Of a DNA stretch of 64,000 bases, positions 40,633 through 48,713 are shown in pieces (the first letter of the stretch is position 1; each line of letters begins with the position of its first letter). The stretch comes from Parvibaculum sp035325945 (lineage in GTDB: Bacteria > Pseudomonadota > Alphaproteobacteria > Parvibaculales > Parvibaculaceae): NCBI RefSeq assembly GCF_035325945.1, contig NZ_DAOKYX010000003.1, forward strand, positions 62,001 through 126,000, written 5' to 3'. A program made the position numbers and the translations under genes. The notes below the pieces were generated by a model. That model was given only the letters and a program-made list of their open reading frames with translations, was not told where the DNA came from and ran no database searches.

Positions 40633-41499
40633 TCATTGCACCGTGCGCGGATTGCCGAGCAGCGGGTCCGGCGCATTGGCGGCAAGGGTGCGCGCATCGC
40701 TTTCGGGCACGAGCTGCACGAAGCGGTATCCGCGCTTTCGCAGCGCGACGATGAGGTCCGGCAGCATGTCCGCCGTGTGCGGCTTGGTGTCGTGGAGAAT
40801 GAGGATGCCGCGTCCGAGCTGATCGATATTGGCAAGCGCGCGGCGCTTCACCTCGGCCGCCGAAATCCTGAGCCAGTCGTCGGCGCCGAACTCGCAGGAG
40901 ACGGTGGCGATGTTGCGGGCGGCGAGCCATTTCATCAGCGGGGCTGAATCGTTGAGGCCGGGAAAGCGGAAGAAGGGCGCAAGCCGCGCCTGATCCTCGG
41001 GCGGGGCGGCGGCGAGCGCCTCCTCGACGGCGGCAAATCCGCGCGCGATCTCGCGCTTGGCGTCCTTCAGCGGCAGGTGGCGCAGATTGTTGGGGTGGAG
41101 CCAGCTATGGGTGCCGATGGTGTGGCCACGCGCCGCGACCTCGCGCACGAGGTCCGGGCGGGCCTTCGCATACCAGCCGACCATGAAGAAGGTCGCCTTG
41201 ATGCAGTGCCGGTCGAGAATGTCGAGCACGCGCTCGGTCGTTTTCGGATCGGGCCCGTCATCGAAGGTGAGGGCGATCTCCTTCGGCCCGAGGGCCTCTC
41301 CGCCCGCATATTGCATGGTGCCGTAGCGCGCGCCGCCTCTTGTCGCCAGAACGACGGTGGGCGTCGGCGCCTCGCCAGTACAGGCAGCCCTGCCGGCATG
41401 GGCCGGCTCCACATGCATATGTGCTGGTTCCGCATGGGCGTGCAGCGCGAGGCCGATCGCGCCCGCCAGCAACAGGCCGGAAAGAAGTTTGATGCGCAT
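40633..41499 (-). CDS. Polysaccharide deacetylase (NodB-type), exported
   Basis: A 288-residue carbohydrate esterase of family 4 with a signal peptide ('LLSGLLLAGAIGLALHAHA'). Motif 1 is 'IALTFDDGPDP' (catalytic base and metal Asp), motif 2 is 'GHTIGTHSWLHPNN' (metal-binding HSxxHP), and downstream 'FFRFPGLNDSAPL' and 'ILILHDTKPHTADML' are the later motifs. It removes N-acetyl groups from chitin-like or peptidoglycan polymers. A DUF882 gene follows, so wall modification is likely. The His-rich N-terminal spacer is unusual. It is convergent with nothing nearby; a 74-bp gap separates it from the cupin gene. Confidence 0.9.
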   Translation of the reverse strand: MRIKLLSGLLLAGAIGLALHAHAEPAHMHVEPAHAGRAACTGEAPTPTVVLATRGGARYGTMQYAGGEALGPKEIALTFDDGPDPKTTERVLDILDRHCIKATFFMVGWYAKARPDLVREVAARGHTIGTHSWLHPNNLRHLPLKDAKREIARGFAAVEEALAAAPPEDQARLAPFFRFPGLNDSAPLMKWLAARNIATVSCEFGADDWLRISAAEVKRRALANIDQLGRGILILHDTKPHTADMLPDLIVALRKRGYRFVQLVPESDARTLAANAPDPLLGNPRTVQ

Positions 41500-41573
41500 G
41501 CCCCCGGGCTCCGGATTTCCCCGGAAGGCAATCTAGCATTGTTCCAAAACGGGAAAAGCGGATTCAGGCCTTG

Positions 41574-42002
41574 TCAGGCGCCGGGCGCCCAGTCCTTCCC
41601 GGCCATCTCGAAGCCCGCGAAGTCGAAGCCCGGCGCGACGGTGCAGCCGACCAGAGTGAAGGCGCCGAGCGGCTCGGCCGATTGCCAGTGGCGGGCCGGA
41701 ATGACGATCTGCGGCCGTTCTCCCTTGAGGAGGTCGGGCCCGAGAACGGTGCGCGCCGCGAACTGGCTGTCGGGGGAGACGGACAGCGCCAGCGGTCCGC
41801 CCGCATACCAGTGCCAGACCTCGGCGGCGTCCACCCGGTGCCAATGCGAGCGTTCGCCCGCCCTGAGCAGGTAGTAGATCGCGGTGGAGCGGGCGCGCGG
41901 CTCGCCCTCGTCGCGAAAGGTTTCGCGGTACCATCCGCCTTCGGGGTGCGGCGCGAGATCGAGCAGGCGGATGATCTCGTCCGCGTCGGGCATGGAGGAC
42001 AT
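41574..42002 (-). CDS. Cupin-family protein (DUF985)
   Basis: A 142-residue single-domain cupin of the DUF985 type. It shows 'LLDLAPHPEGGWYRETFRDE', 'AIYYLLRAGERSHWHRVDAA' with histidines that could bind a metal, and 'EVWHWYAGGPLAL'. The family is conserved but its reaction is not established. The ATG at 42002 is two bases before the gloB stop (minus strand), so it is the second gene of a gloB-led pair. It may be translationally coupled to gloB. Confidence 0.85.
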   Translation of the reverse strand: MSSMPDADEIIRLLDLAPHPEGGWYRETFRDEGEPRARSTAIYYLLRAGERSHWHRVDAAEVWHWYAGGPLALSVSPDSQFAARTVLGPDLLKGERPQIVIPARHWQSAEPLGAFTLVGCTVAPGFDFAGFEMAGKDWAPGA

Positions 42003-42004
42003 GA

Positions 42005-42775
42005 TCAGAAATTGTCCTTGCGGCGGCGGGTTTCGGCGAAGACATCGACATTGGAGGCCGCCTCGAGGCCGATCGTGCGGCGCAGATCGTGGCTTGCGGC
42101 GCGCAGGAAGGGGTTGGTCGCCTTTTCGAGGCCGATGGTCGTCGGCACGGTCCATTCGCCGCGCGCGCGCTTCTCGTCGATTTCCTTTGCGCGGGCGACG
42201 AGGGCGGCGTTCTGCGGTTCGACGCTGAGCGCGAAGCGCGCGTTCGACTGCGTATATTCATGCGCGCAATAGACGGTGGTGTCGTCGGGCAGCGCCATCA
42301 GCTTGGAAAGCGACGTCCACATCTGCTCGGGCGTTCCCTCGAAGAGCCGGCCGCAACCGAGCGCGAAAAGCGTATCGCCAACGAAGACGGCGCCATCCTC
42401 CGCGAAATGATAGGCGATGTGGCCGCGCGTATGGCCCGGCACGTCGATGACGCGCGCGCTCGCCGCGCCGATTTCCACGATGTCGCCCTCGCCGACGGCG
42501 CGGTCGATGCCGGGAATGAGATCCTTCTCGCCCTTGGGGCCGATGATCGTGCAGCCCGTCTTCTCCTTGAGTTCCGCATTGCCGCCGGCATGGTCGAAAT
42601 GATGATGCGTGTTGAGAATATGCGTGAGCTTCCAGCCCTTGCTGTCGAGCGCGGCGAGGAGGGGCGCTACCTCGGGCGTGTCGATGGCGGCGGTGGCGCC
42701 CGATGAGCGCTCATGCACGAGATAGCCATAATTGTCGTTGAGGGCGGCAAACTGGAGGATCTCGATATTGCTCAT
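42005..42775 (-). CDS. gloB: Hydroxyacylglutathione hydrolase (glyoxalase II)
   Basis: A 256-residue metallo-beta-lactamase-fold enzyme. The metal motif is 'LNTHHHFDHAGG', with further ligands in 'DVPGHTRGHIAYH' and 'FVGDTLFALGCGRLFEGTPE', and a His in 'VYCAHEYTQSNARF'. The C-terminal helical domain binds the glutathione moiety. It hydrolyses S-D-lactoylglutathione in methylglyoxal detoxification. The first gene of the pair with the cupin gene, it diverges from a methyltransferase gene across 118 bp. A glyoxalase I gene is not adjacent, although VOC proteins occur elsewhere in the window. ATG 42775 gives the expected family length. Confidence 0.94.
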   Translation of the reverse strand: MSNIEILQFAALNDNYGYLVHERSSGATAAIDTPEVAPLLAALDSKGWKLTHILNTHHHFDHAGGNAELKEKTGCTIIGPKGEKDLIPGIDRAVGEGDIVEIGAASARVIDVPGHTRGHIAYHFAEDGAVFVGDTLFALGCGRLFEGTPEQMWTSLSKLMALPDDTTVYCAHEYTQSNARFALSVEPQNAALVARAKEIDEKRARGEWTVPTTIGLEKATNPFLRAASHDLRRTIGLEAASNVDVFAETRRRKDNF

Positions 42776-42893
42776 ATGCGGTGTCCGGCTTTCACTGATG
42801 GGGGTTAGACATAAGGTAGTGTCGAGGAGGCCGAGTTTGAAGCCCTCATGGGGACGCAACGAAGCGTCAGGAAGAATCTGCTAGGGTTCCCGC

Positions 42894-43655
42894 ATGCCGA
42901 TGGATGTCATCGATCTCAGGAATTTTTACGGCAGGGCGCTCGGGCGGGTCGCGCGCGCGCTGATCGGCCGGCGGATTCGCGCCATGTGGCCCGAGGTGAA
43001 GGGGCTTTCCGTGCTCGGCCTCGGCTTTGCCACGCCCTATCTCGGACCGTTTCTGGGCGAGGCGGAGCGCGTCGTGGGGCTCATGCCGGCCCAGCAGGGC
43101 GTTCTGCGCTGGCCGCCTGAGGGGCGCTGCCTCACCGGCCTCGTCGATGAAAAGGAACTGCCGCTCGACGATGAGAGCATCGACCGCGTTCTCATCGTGC
43201 ATGGGCTCGAGGCGAGCGAGGCGATGCGCGCCATGCTGCGGCAGGTGTGGCGCGTGCTGGCGCCGGGCGGGCGGGTGCTGATCGTGGTGCCGAACCGGCG
43301 CGGCCTCTGGGCGCGGCGCGAGGCGACGCCCTTCGGGCAGGGGCAGCCCTTCTCGCGCGGGCAGATCACGCAGGCGCTGCGCGAATCGATGTTCAGCCCG
43401 GCGGGCTGGGAGGTGGCGCTTTTCGTGCCGCCCTTCGATCTGCGGCCGCTGATGCGCTCGGCGCGCGCCTGGGAGCGTGTGGGCGCTTTCCTTTGGCCGC
43501 GCTTCGCTGGAGTCATTCTCGTCGAGGCGACGAAGCAGATCTATGCGGCGACGCCCATACCGGAGGCGCGCCGCGTGGCCGCGATCCGGCAGCGCGTGCG
43601 GGCTATGGCGCCGGTGCCGCGCGGCTGGCAGAAGGACATGGAAGACGAGCGCTGA
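42894..43655 (+). CDS. Class I SAM-dependent methyltransferase-like protein
   Basis: A 253-residue protein with a methyltransferase type 11-like fold. A glycine-containing first strand ('LSVLGLGFATPYLGPFL') replaces the usual GxGxG. It is followed by 'LPLDDESIDRVLIVHGLEAS' and 'LRQVWRVLAPGGRVLIVVPN', the post-I and motif III regions. It does not contain an obvious substrate motif; the C-terminal half is Arg-rich. ATG 42894 is first; ATG 42900 is two codons later. Its 3' end abuts the convergent metW gene with no gap. The glyoxalase II gene is divergent. The methyl acceptor is unknown. Confidence 0.78.
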   Translation: MPMDVIDLRNFYGRALGRVARALIGRRIRAMWPEVKGLSVLGLGFATPYLGPFLGEAERVVGLMPAQQGVLRWPPEGRCLTGLVDEKELPLDDESIDRVLIVHGLEASEAMRAMLRQVWRVLAPGGRVLIVVPNRRGLWARREATPFGQGQPFSRGQITQALRESMFSPAGWEVALFVPPFDLRPLMRSARAWERVGAFLWPRFAGVILVEATKQIYAATPIPEARRVAAIRQRVRAMAPVPRGWQKDMEDER

Positions 43656-44306
43656 TTATTTCCGCGACAGCAGCAGCACCGCATCCTCGGCGAGCAGATT
43701 GTCGATGCGGCCGGGGCGTCCGACGCGGCGTGCGCGATTTCCACTGACGCTCACCGCATCGTCGATATTGAAATCGACCTCCTCGCAAAGCGCCACGAAG
43801 TCGCGCACCGTGCAGAGATGGATATTCGGCGTGTCGTACCAGGCATGGCCGAGCGTGCGCGTCACCGGCATGCGGCCGGAGCAGAGAAGCTGAAGCCGCA
43901 CGCGCCAGTTGCCGAAATTGGGGAAGGAGACGACGGCGCGGCGGCCGATGCGCTTCATCTGCTGGAGCACCTCGCGGGGATTGCGCGTCGCCTGAATGGT
44001 CTGGCTCAGGATCACATAGTCGAAGGCATTGTCGGGATAGGTGCGAAGGTCGGTATCGGCATCGCCCTGAACGACGGAGAGCCCGCGTGAAACGCAGGCA
44101 TTGACGCCCTCCTGCGAAAGCTCGATGCCGCGCCCGTCGACATTCTTCGTTCGCGCGAGCAGCGCGAGAAGCTCGCCATCGCCGCAGCCGACATCCAGCA
44201 CGCGCGCATCGGGCGCGATCATCTCGGCGATGAGCGCGAGATCGACGCGGCTTTGCGCATGGCCGTTATTGCCGCCATTCGAGGACGTCACGTCTCTTGC
44301 CGTCAT
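43656..44306 (-). CDS. metW: Methionine biosynthesis protein MetW
   Basis: A 216-residue MetW protein, a SAM-methyltransferase-like fold with 'DARVLDVGCGDGELLALLAR', 'RGIELSQEGVNACVSRGLSV' and 'GRRAVVSFPNFGNWRVRLQL', highly conserved in MetW. It is needed with MetX for homoserine acylation in some proteobacteria. It overlaps metX by four bases (ATGA), consistent with translation coupling. Its stop abuts a convergent methyltransferase gene. Confidence 0.94.
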   Translation of the reverse strand: MTARDVTSSNGGNNGHAQSRVDLALIAEMIAPDARVLDVGCGDGELLALLARTKNVDGRGIELSQEGVNACVSRGLSVVQGDADTDLRTYPDNAFDYVILSQTIQATRNPREVLQQMKRIGRRAVVSFPNFGNWRVRLQLLCSGRMPVTRTLGHAWYDTPNIHLCTVRDFVALCEEVDFNIDDAVSVSGNRARRVGRPGRIDNLLAEDAVLLLSRK

Positions 44307-45487
44307 TCCGCCAACCCCCGGCGCTTGGCGGCCGAACCGATGAAGCCCCTGAGGGTCGAGAACATTTCCGGCTCGTCGAGCAGGAAGGCGTCATGCCCCT
44401 TGTCGGTCGCGATCTCGACGAAGCTCACATTGGCGGCGGCCGCATTGAGCGCCTGCACGATCTGGCGATTGTCCGAGGTCGGAAAGAGCCAGTCGGATGT
44501 GAAGGAGACGACGCAGAAGCGCGTCGCCGTGCCCTTGAAGGCGTTGGCGAGCACGCCGCCATAATCGGCCGCGAGATCGAAGTAATCCATCGCGCGCGTG
44601 ATGTAGAGATATGAATTCGCGTCGAAGCGGTCGACGAAGGTCGAGCCCTGATGGCGCAGATAGGATTCGATCTGGAAATCGGCGTCGAAGCCATAGGTGA
44701 CCTTCTCGCGGTTCTGCAGATTGCGGCCGAACTTGCGGTGAAGGGCCGCCTCCGAGAGATAGGTGATATGCGCGGCCATGCGCGCGACGGCGAGACCTTT
44801 CGCCGGCGTCGTGCCTTCGTCGAGATAGGCGCCGCCTCTCCATTCGGGATCGGCCATGATCGCCTGCCGGCCGACCTCGTGGAAGGCGATGTTCTGCGCG
44901 GAGTGGCGCGCGGCGGTCGCGATCGGAATGGCCGAGAAGACGCGCTCGGGATAGGCGGCCGCCCATTGCAGCACCTGCATGCCGCCCATGGAGCCGCCGA
45001 TGACGCAGAAAATGTCCCTGATGCCGAGCCGGTCGAGCAGCATGGCCTGCGCCCGCACCATGTCGCCGATGGTGATGACGGGGAAGGAGAGGCCATAGGG
45101 CTTGCCGGTCGCGGGGTCGGTGTCCATCGGCCCCGTCGTCCCCATGCAGCCGCCGATGACGTTCTGGCAGATGACGAAGAAGCGGTCCGTGTCGATGGGC
45201 AGGCCCGGCCCCACCATCTGCGCCCACCAGCCGCCGGGCTTACCGGTGATCGGATGGCGGCTCGCGACATACTGGTCGCCCGTCAGCGCGTGGCAGACGA
45301 GGACGACGTTCGACTTGTCGGCGTTGAGCGTTCCGTAGGTCTGGTAGGCGATGGTGAAGGGCGAAAGGCTGACGCCGCAGTCGAGCGCCAGCGGCGTCTC
45401 GGGCCCGAAGGTCTCGACGGCGCTCACGGCCTCGACCCCATCCGCGGTTGCGGCGGGCCCGGTTTTCAGCTCTCGGCTCTTGCTCAT
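44303..45487 (-). CDS. metX: Homoserine O-acetyltransferase
   Basis: A 394-residue alpha/beta-hydrolase-fold enzyme that transfers an acetyl (or succinyl) group to homoserine, the first step of methionine synthesis. The nucleophile is in 'VIGGSMGGMQVLQWAAAYPE'. The remaining catalytic residues are around 'DWLFPTSDNRQIVQALNAAA' and 'DKGHDAFLLDEPEM'. 'TYGTLNADKSNVVLVCHALT' is the family oxyanion region. Acetyl versus succinyl use cannot be read by eye. ATG 45487 is chosen over the long upstream frame. A promoter-like pair with a leader of about 95 nt precedes it. MetW is coupled. Confidence 0.95.
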   Translation of the reverse strand: MSKSRELKTGPAATADGVEAVSAVETFGPETPLALDCGVSLSPFTIAYQTYGTLNADKSNVVLVCHALTGDQYVASRHPITGKPGGWWAQMVGPGLPIDTDRFFVICQNVIGGCMGTTGPMDTDPATGKPYGLSFPVITIGDMVRAQAMLLDRLGIRDIFCVIGGSMGGMQVLQWAAAYPERVFSAIPIATAARHSAQNIAFHEVGRQAIMADPEWRGGAYLDEGTTPAKGLAVARMAAHITYLSEAALHRKFGRNLQNREKVTYGFDADFQIESYLRHQGSTFVDRFDANSYLYITRAMDYFDLAADYGGVLANAFKGTATRFCVVSFTSDWLFPTSDNRQIVQALNAAAANVSFVEIATDKGHDAFLLDEPEMFSTLRGFIGSAAKRRGLAE

Positions 45488-45588
45488 CGCCCGGCCATCT
45501 TTCCCTAAAATCTCGGAGCAAGCCACGGGCGGCAGGGTCAGACGGGCGCTGGGCCAGGACCATTCCGGACCCCCGGCGGCAGGCTGCA

Positions 45589-45618
45589 TAGCTAGAGACC
45601 AGGCCCGCTAAATGTCAA
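45589..45618 (-). promoter_or_regulatory. Putative metX promoter
   Basis: On the minus strand TTGACA (plus 45613-45618) and TAGCTA (plus 45589-45594) are separated by 18 bases. This gives a leader of roughly 95 nt before ATG 45487, long enough for a regulatory RNA. Confidence 0.55.
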
Positions 45619-45772
45619 TGTTTTCTTTGATTTTGCCGGGTACGCCGCTTATGAATACCCCTCTTGCGGGCGGGGCGTGGGGGCCTTCCGCCTTCAATCT
45701 GGAGTCCCGTTCCGGCCAGCCGGATCGCCGCCGGGAGCCTTGTGACGAGAGCCCCCTGAAGAGCTGAGCCCC

Positions 45773-46669
45773 ATGTCGAGCAAGACCATGAATCCCGAAA
45801 AGGCGCTCGCCGAGGTCCGGCGCGAAATCGATACGATCGACGACGCCATCCAGGACCTGCTGATGAAGCGGACCGAACTTGTCGTCGAGGTCGCCGAGGC
45901 CAAGGCCCGGGCGGCCAGCGCCGAGGGGCAGGGCAGCTTCATCGCCTTCCGGCCGGGCCGCGAGGCGGAGGTGCTGCGCCGCCTTGCCAGCCGCCAGAGG
46001 GGGCAGTTGCCGCTCAAGGTCGTCTTCCGCATCTGGCGCGAGATCATCTGCACCATGACGCGCATTCAGGGGCCGTTCCGGGTCGATGTGTTCGGCGCCG
46101 ACCGGGATCTCGCCTTCTGGGATCTGGCGCGGAGCTATTACGGCTCGTCGACCGATATGGAGCTTCACGAGACGGCGCGCGACGTGCTGCGCCGCGTCTC
46201 GCATGACCGTTCCGCCATCGGCATTCTGCCCGAGCCCGGCAATTATGCGGGTGGCGACTGGTGGCCGGCGCTGGCGGGCGGAGGCGCGGAGGGACCGCGC
46301 GTCGTCGGGCGGGTGCCCTTCCTGGAGATCGGCGCCGATGCGGAGGCGGTGCGCGGCCTCGTCGTCGCGCAGGCCGATTTCGAGCCGACCGGAGACGATA
46401 CGAGCCTTGTCGCGGTCGCGACCGAGGGCGATGTGAGCGAGGCGACGATTGCGGCGCGGGTCAAGGCGGCGGGACTTGACGCAAGGCGGATCGCCGTCGC
46501 GGCGACGAAGGACGGACAGGCGCTTCACCACAATCTCTTCGCGGTGGCGGGCCATATCGATGCGGGCGATCCGCGCATCGCGGCGCTCGCGGCGGATGGG
46601 GCGATCGAAGCCGCTTCCGTCATCGGCGGCTATGCGAACCCCGTTCAGCGCGCAAAGGATGGCGAGTGA
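45773..46669 (+). CDS. Chorismate mutase fused to a degenerate prephenate-dehydratase-like domain
   Basis: A 298-residue protein. The N-terminal AroQ domain (about 1-100) has the expected helices ('EVRREIDTIDDAIQDLLMKR', then 'FRPGREAEVLRRLASRQRG'), including Arg/Lys/Glu residues used to bind chorismate. The C-terminal 190 residues look like the prephenate dehydratase fold, but the catalytic TRF motif is missing; the closest alignment is 'DDTSLVAVAT'. So only chorismate mutase activity is clearly supported. The start ATG 45773 follows GAGCTGAGCC. It leads an operon with a HisC-type aminotransferase (two-base separation from ATG 46672) and TyrA, forming a tyrosine route. Confidence 0.82.
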   Translation: MSSKTMNPEKALAEVRREIDTIDDAIQDLLMKRTELVVEVAEAKARAASAEGQGSFIAFRPGREAEVLRRLASRQRGQLPLKVVFRIWREIICTMTRIQGPFRVDVFGADRDLAFWDLARSYYGSSTDMELHETARDVLRRVSHDRSAIGILPEPGNYAGGDWWPALAGGGAEGPRVVGRVPFLEIGADAEAVRGLVVAQADFEPTGDDTSLVAVATEGDVSEATIAARVKAAGLDARRIAVAATKDGQALHHNLFAVAGHIDAGDPRIAALAADGAIEAASVIGGYANPVQRAKDGE

Positions 46670-46671
46670 CC

Positions 46672-47769
46672 ATGACGCACCCTCTTCCCCAAAAGGGCAT
46701 TCTCGAGATCGAGCCCTATGTCGCGGGCCGCGCGCAGGCGCATGGCGCGGAGCGGGTCTTCAAGCTCTCGGCCAATGAGACGCCGCTCGGGCCAAGTCCC
46801 CGCGCGCGCGAGGCTTTCATCGCGGCGGCGGGCGGGCTCGAGTGCTACCCGGAAGGCTCGGCCAGCGAATTGCGCCGGGCGATCGGCGAGCGCTTCGGGC
46901 TCAGTCCCGACCGCATCGTCTGCGGCGCCGGTTCGGACGAACTGCTGCACCTTCTCGCTCAGGCCTATCTCGGCGAGGGCGACGAGGCGATCGCGACCGA
47001 GCACGGCTTTCTCGTCTATCCCATCGTCACCAGGGCCGCGGGCGCGAAGCTCGTTTCGGTGCGCGAGAAGGGCCTGCGCGCCGATGTCGATGCGATCCTC
47101 GCCGCGGTGACGCCGCGGACGAAGATCGTCTTCCTCGCCAATCCCAACAACCCGACGGGAAGTTATCTGCCGGTCGACGAGGTGAAGCGGCTCCATGCCG
47201 GACTTCGCTCCGACATCCTCTTCGTGATCGACGCTGCCTATTCCGAATATGTGCGCAAGAACGATTACGAAAGCGGCATTGAGCTTGTGGCGACGTCGGA
47301 CAATGTGGTGATGACGCGCACCTTCTCGAAGATTTACGGCCTCGCCGCGCTCCGGCTCGGCTGGATGTATGCGCCGGCCCATGTCGTCGATGTCATCAAT
47401 CGCATCCGCGGCCCCTTCAACGTCTCCGTTCCGGCGCTCGAGGCGGGCATCGCAGCGATCCGCGACATCGCGCATTTCGAGAAGGCGCGTGCGCATAACG
47501 AGACATGGCTCGCATGGCTCAGCGAGGAGATCGGCAAGCTCGGCCTCGAGGTGGCGCCGAGCGTTGCGAATTTCCTGCTCATCCGTTTCCCCGAAGAAGC
47601 GGGAAAGACGGCGCAGGACGCCGACCGCTTCCTGATGACGCGCGGGCTCATTCTCCGGCAGGTCGGCTCCTACGGGCTTCCGCAGCATCTCCGGCTCAGC
47701 GTCGGCACGGAGGAGGCAAACCGCCTCGTCGTCGCCGCGCTCGCCGAATTCATGGGGAAGCGCGCATGA
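46672..47769 (+). CDS. Histidinol-phosphate/aromatic aminotransferase (HisC-type)
   Basis: A 365-residue fold-type I aminotransferase with 'KLSANETPLGPSPRAREAFI', 'CGAGSDELLHLLAQAYLGEG', 'VFLANPNNPTGSYLPVDEVK', and the PLP Lys in 'TRTFSKIYGLAALRLGWMYA'. It transfers amino groups to histidinol-phosphate or phenylpyruvate-type keto acids. Lying between chorismate mutase and TyrA, it likely serves tyrosine or phenylalanine formation rather than, or in addition to, histidine. GTG 46666 overlaps the previous stop; I chose ATG 46672 since no good ribosome site decides between them. It overlaps tyrA by four bases. Confidence 0.9.
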   Translation: MTHPLPQKGILEIEPYVAGRAQAHGAERVFKLSANETPLGPSPRAREAFIAAAGGLECYPEGSASELRRAIGERFGLSPDRIVCGAGSDELLHLLAQAYLGEGDEAIATEHGFLVYPIVTRAAGAKLVSVREKGLRADVDAILAAVTPRTKIVFLANPNNPTGSYLPVDEVKRLHAGLRSDILFVIDAAYSEYVRKNDYESGIELVATSDNVVMTRTFSKIYGLAALRLGWMYAPAHVVDVINRIRGPFNVSVPALEAGIAAIRDIAHFEKARAHNETWLAWLSEEIGKLGLEVAPSVANFLLIRFPEEAGKTAQDADRFLMTRGLILRQVGSYGLPQHLRLSVGTEEANRLVVAALAEFMGKRA

Positions 47770-48713
47770 GCGCAGATCCGAAATTCGCGCGCATCGCCAT
47801 TATCGGCCTCGGCCTTATCGGCGGTTCGCTCGGCTATGCGGTGAAGCGCGGCAAGCTCGCCGATCACGTTGTCGGCTATGCGACGAGCGAGGCGACGCGG
47901 CGCCGCGCGCTCGAACTCGGCTTCATCGACAGCGCCGCCGCGAACCTCGCGGAAGCGGTGAGCGATGCCGATCTCGTCGTGCTCTGCACGCCGGTCGGCG
48001 CGCTTGGCGATGTCGCCACTGCCATCGAGAAGCATCTGAAGAAGGGCGCGATCCTCACCGATGCGGGATCGGTCAAGACGGCGGTCATCCGCGATGTCGG
48101 CCCCTTCGTGCCGGAAGGCGTCAGCTTCATCCCCGGCCACCCGATCGCGGGCACCGAGCAGTCCGGCCCCGATGCGGGCTTTGCCGAACTTTTCGACGGG
48201 CGCTGGTGCATTCTGACGCCGGTGCCGGGCACGGACCGGGCCGCGCTCGCAAAGCTCACCGCCTTCTGGGAGGCCTGCGGCTCGAAGGTCGATGTGATGG
48301 AGCCGAAGCATCACGATCTGGTGCTCGCCATCGTCAGCCATCTGCCGCATCTCATCGCCTACAACATCGTCGGCACGGCGGACGATCTCGAAACGGTGAC
48401 GGAATCCGAGGTCATCAAATATTCCGCCGGCGGCTTTCGCGATTTCACGCGCCTTGCCTCCTCCGATCCGACCATGTGGCGCGACATCTGCCTCAACAAC
48501 AAGGACGCGATCCTCGAAATGCTCGGCCGTTTCTCGGAGGATCTCTCGGCCATGCAGCGCATGATCCGCTGGGGCGACGGTGAGGGGCTTTTCGCGCTCT
48601 TCACACGGACGCGCGCCGTCCGCCGCGCCATCATCGATGCGGGGCAGGACGTTTCGGCCCCGAATTTCGGCCGCACTCCGGGCCAGGCTGGCCCCGGGGG
48701 CGGGCGCGGCTAG
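47766..48713 (+). CDS. tyrA: Prephenate/arogenate dehydrogenase
   Basis: A 315-residue TyrA enzyme with the NAD(P) motif 'IAIIGLGLIGGSLGYAVKRG', 'VLCTPVGALGDVATAIE', 'TDAGSVKTAVIRDVG' and 'SFIPGHPIAGTEQSGPDAGF', the catalytic His region. It oxidatively decarboxylates prephenate or arogenate to the tyrosine precursor. It overlaps the aminotransferase gene by four bases and has a four-base convergent overlap with the DUF2125 gene. The Pro/Gly-rich tail is likely unstructured. It completes the chorismate-to-tyrosine operon. Confidence 0.95.
   Translation: MSADPKFARIAIIGLGLIGGSLGYAVKRGKLADHVVGYATSEATRRRALELGFIDSAAANLAEAVSDADLVVLCTPVGALGDVATAIEKHLKKGAILTDAGSVKTAVIRDVGPFVPEGVSFIPGHPIAGTEQSGPDAGFAELFDGRWCILTPVPGTDRAALAKLTAFWEACGSKVDVMEPKHHDLVLAIVSHLPHLIAYNIVGTADDLETVTESEVIKYSAGGFRDFTRLASSDPTMWRDICLNNKDAILEMLGRFSEDLSAMQRMIRWGDGEGLFALFTRTRAVRRAIIDAGQDVSAPNFGRTPGQAGPGGGRG

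Noticed and set aside
45488..45612. SAM-II riboswitch before metX
   Set aside because: GTGGCTTGC resembles part of the pattern, but the preceding GATTT loop and the following GCTAAA segment are not placed as the consensus requires.
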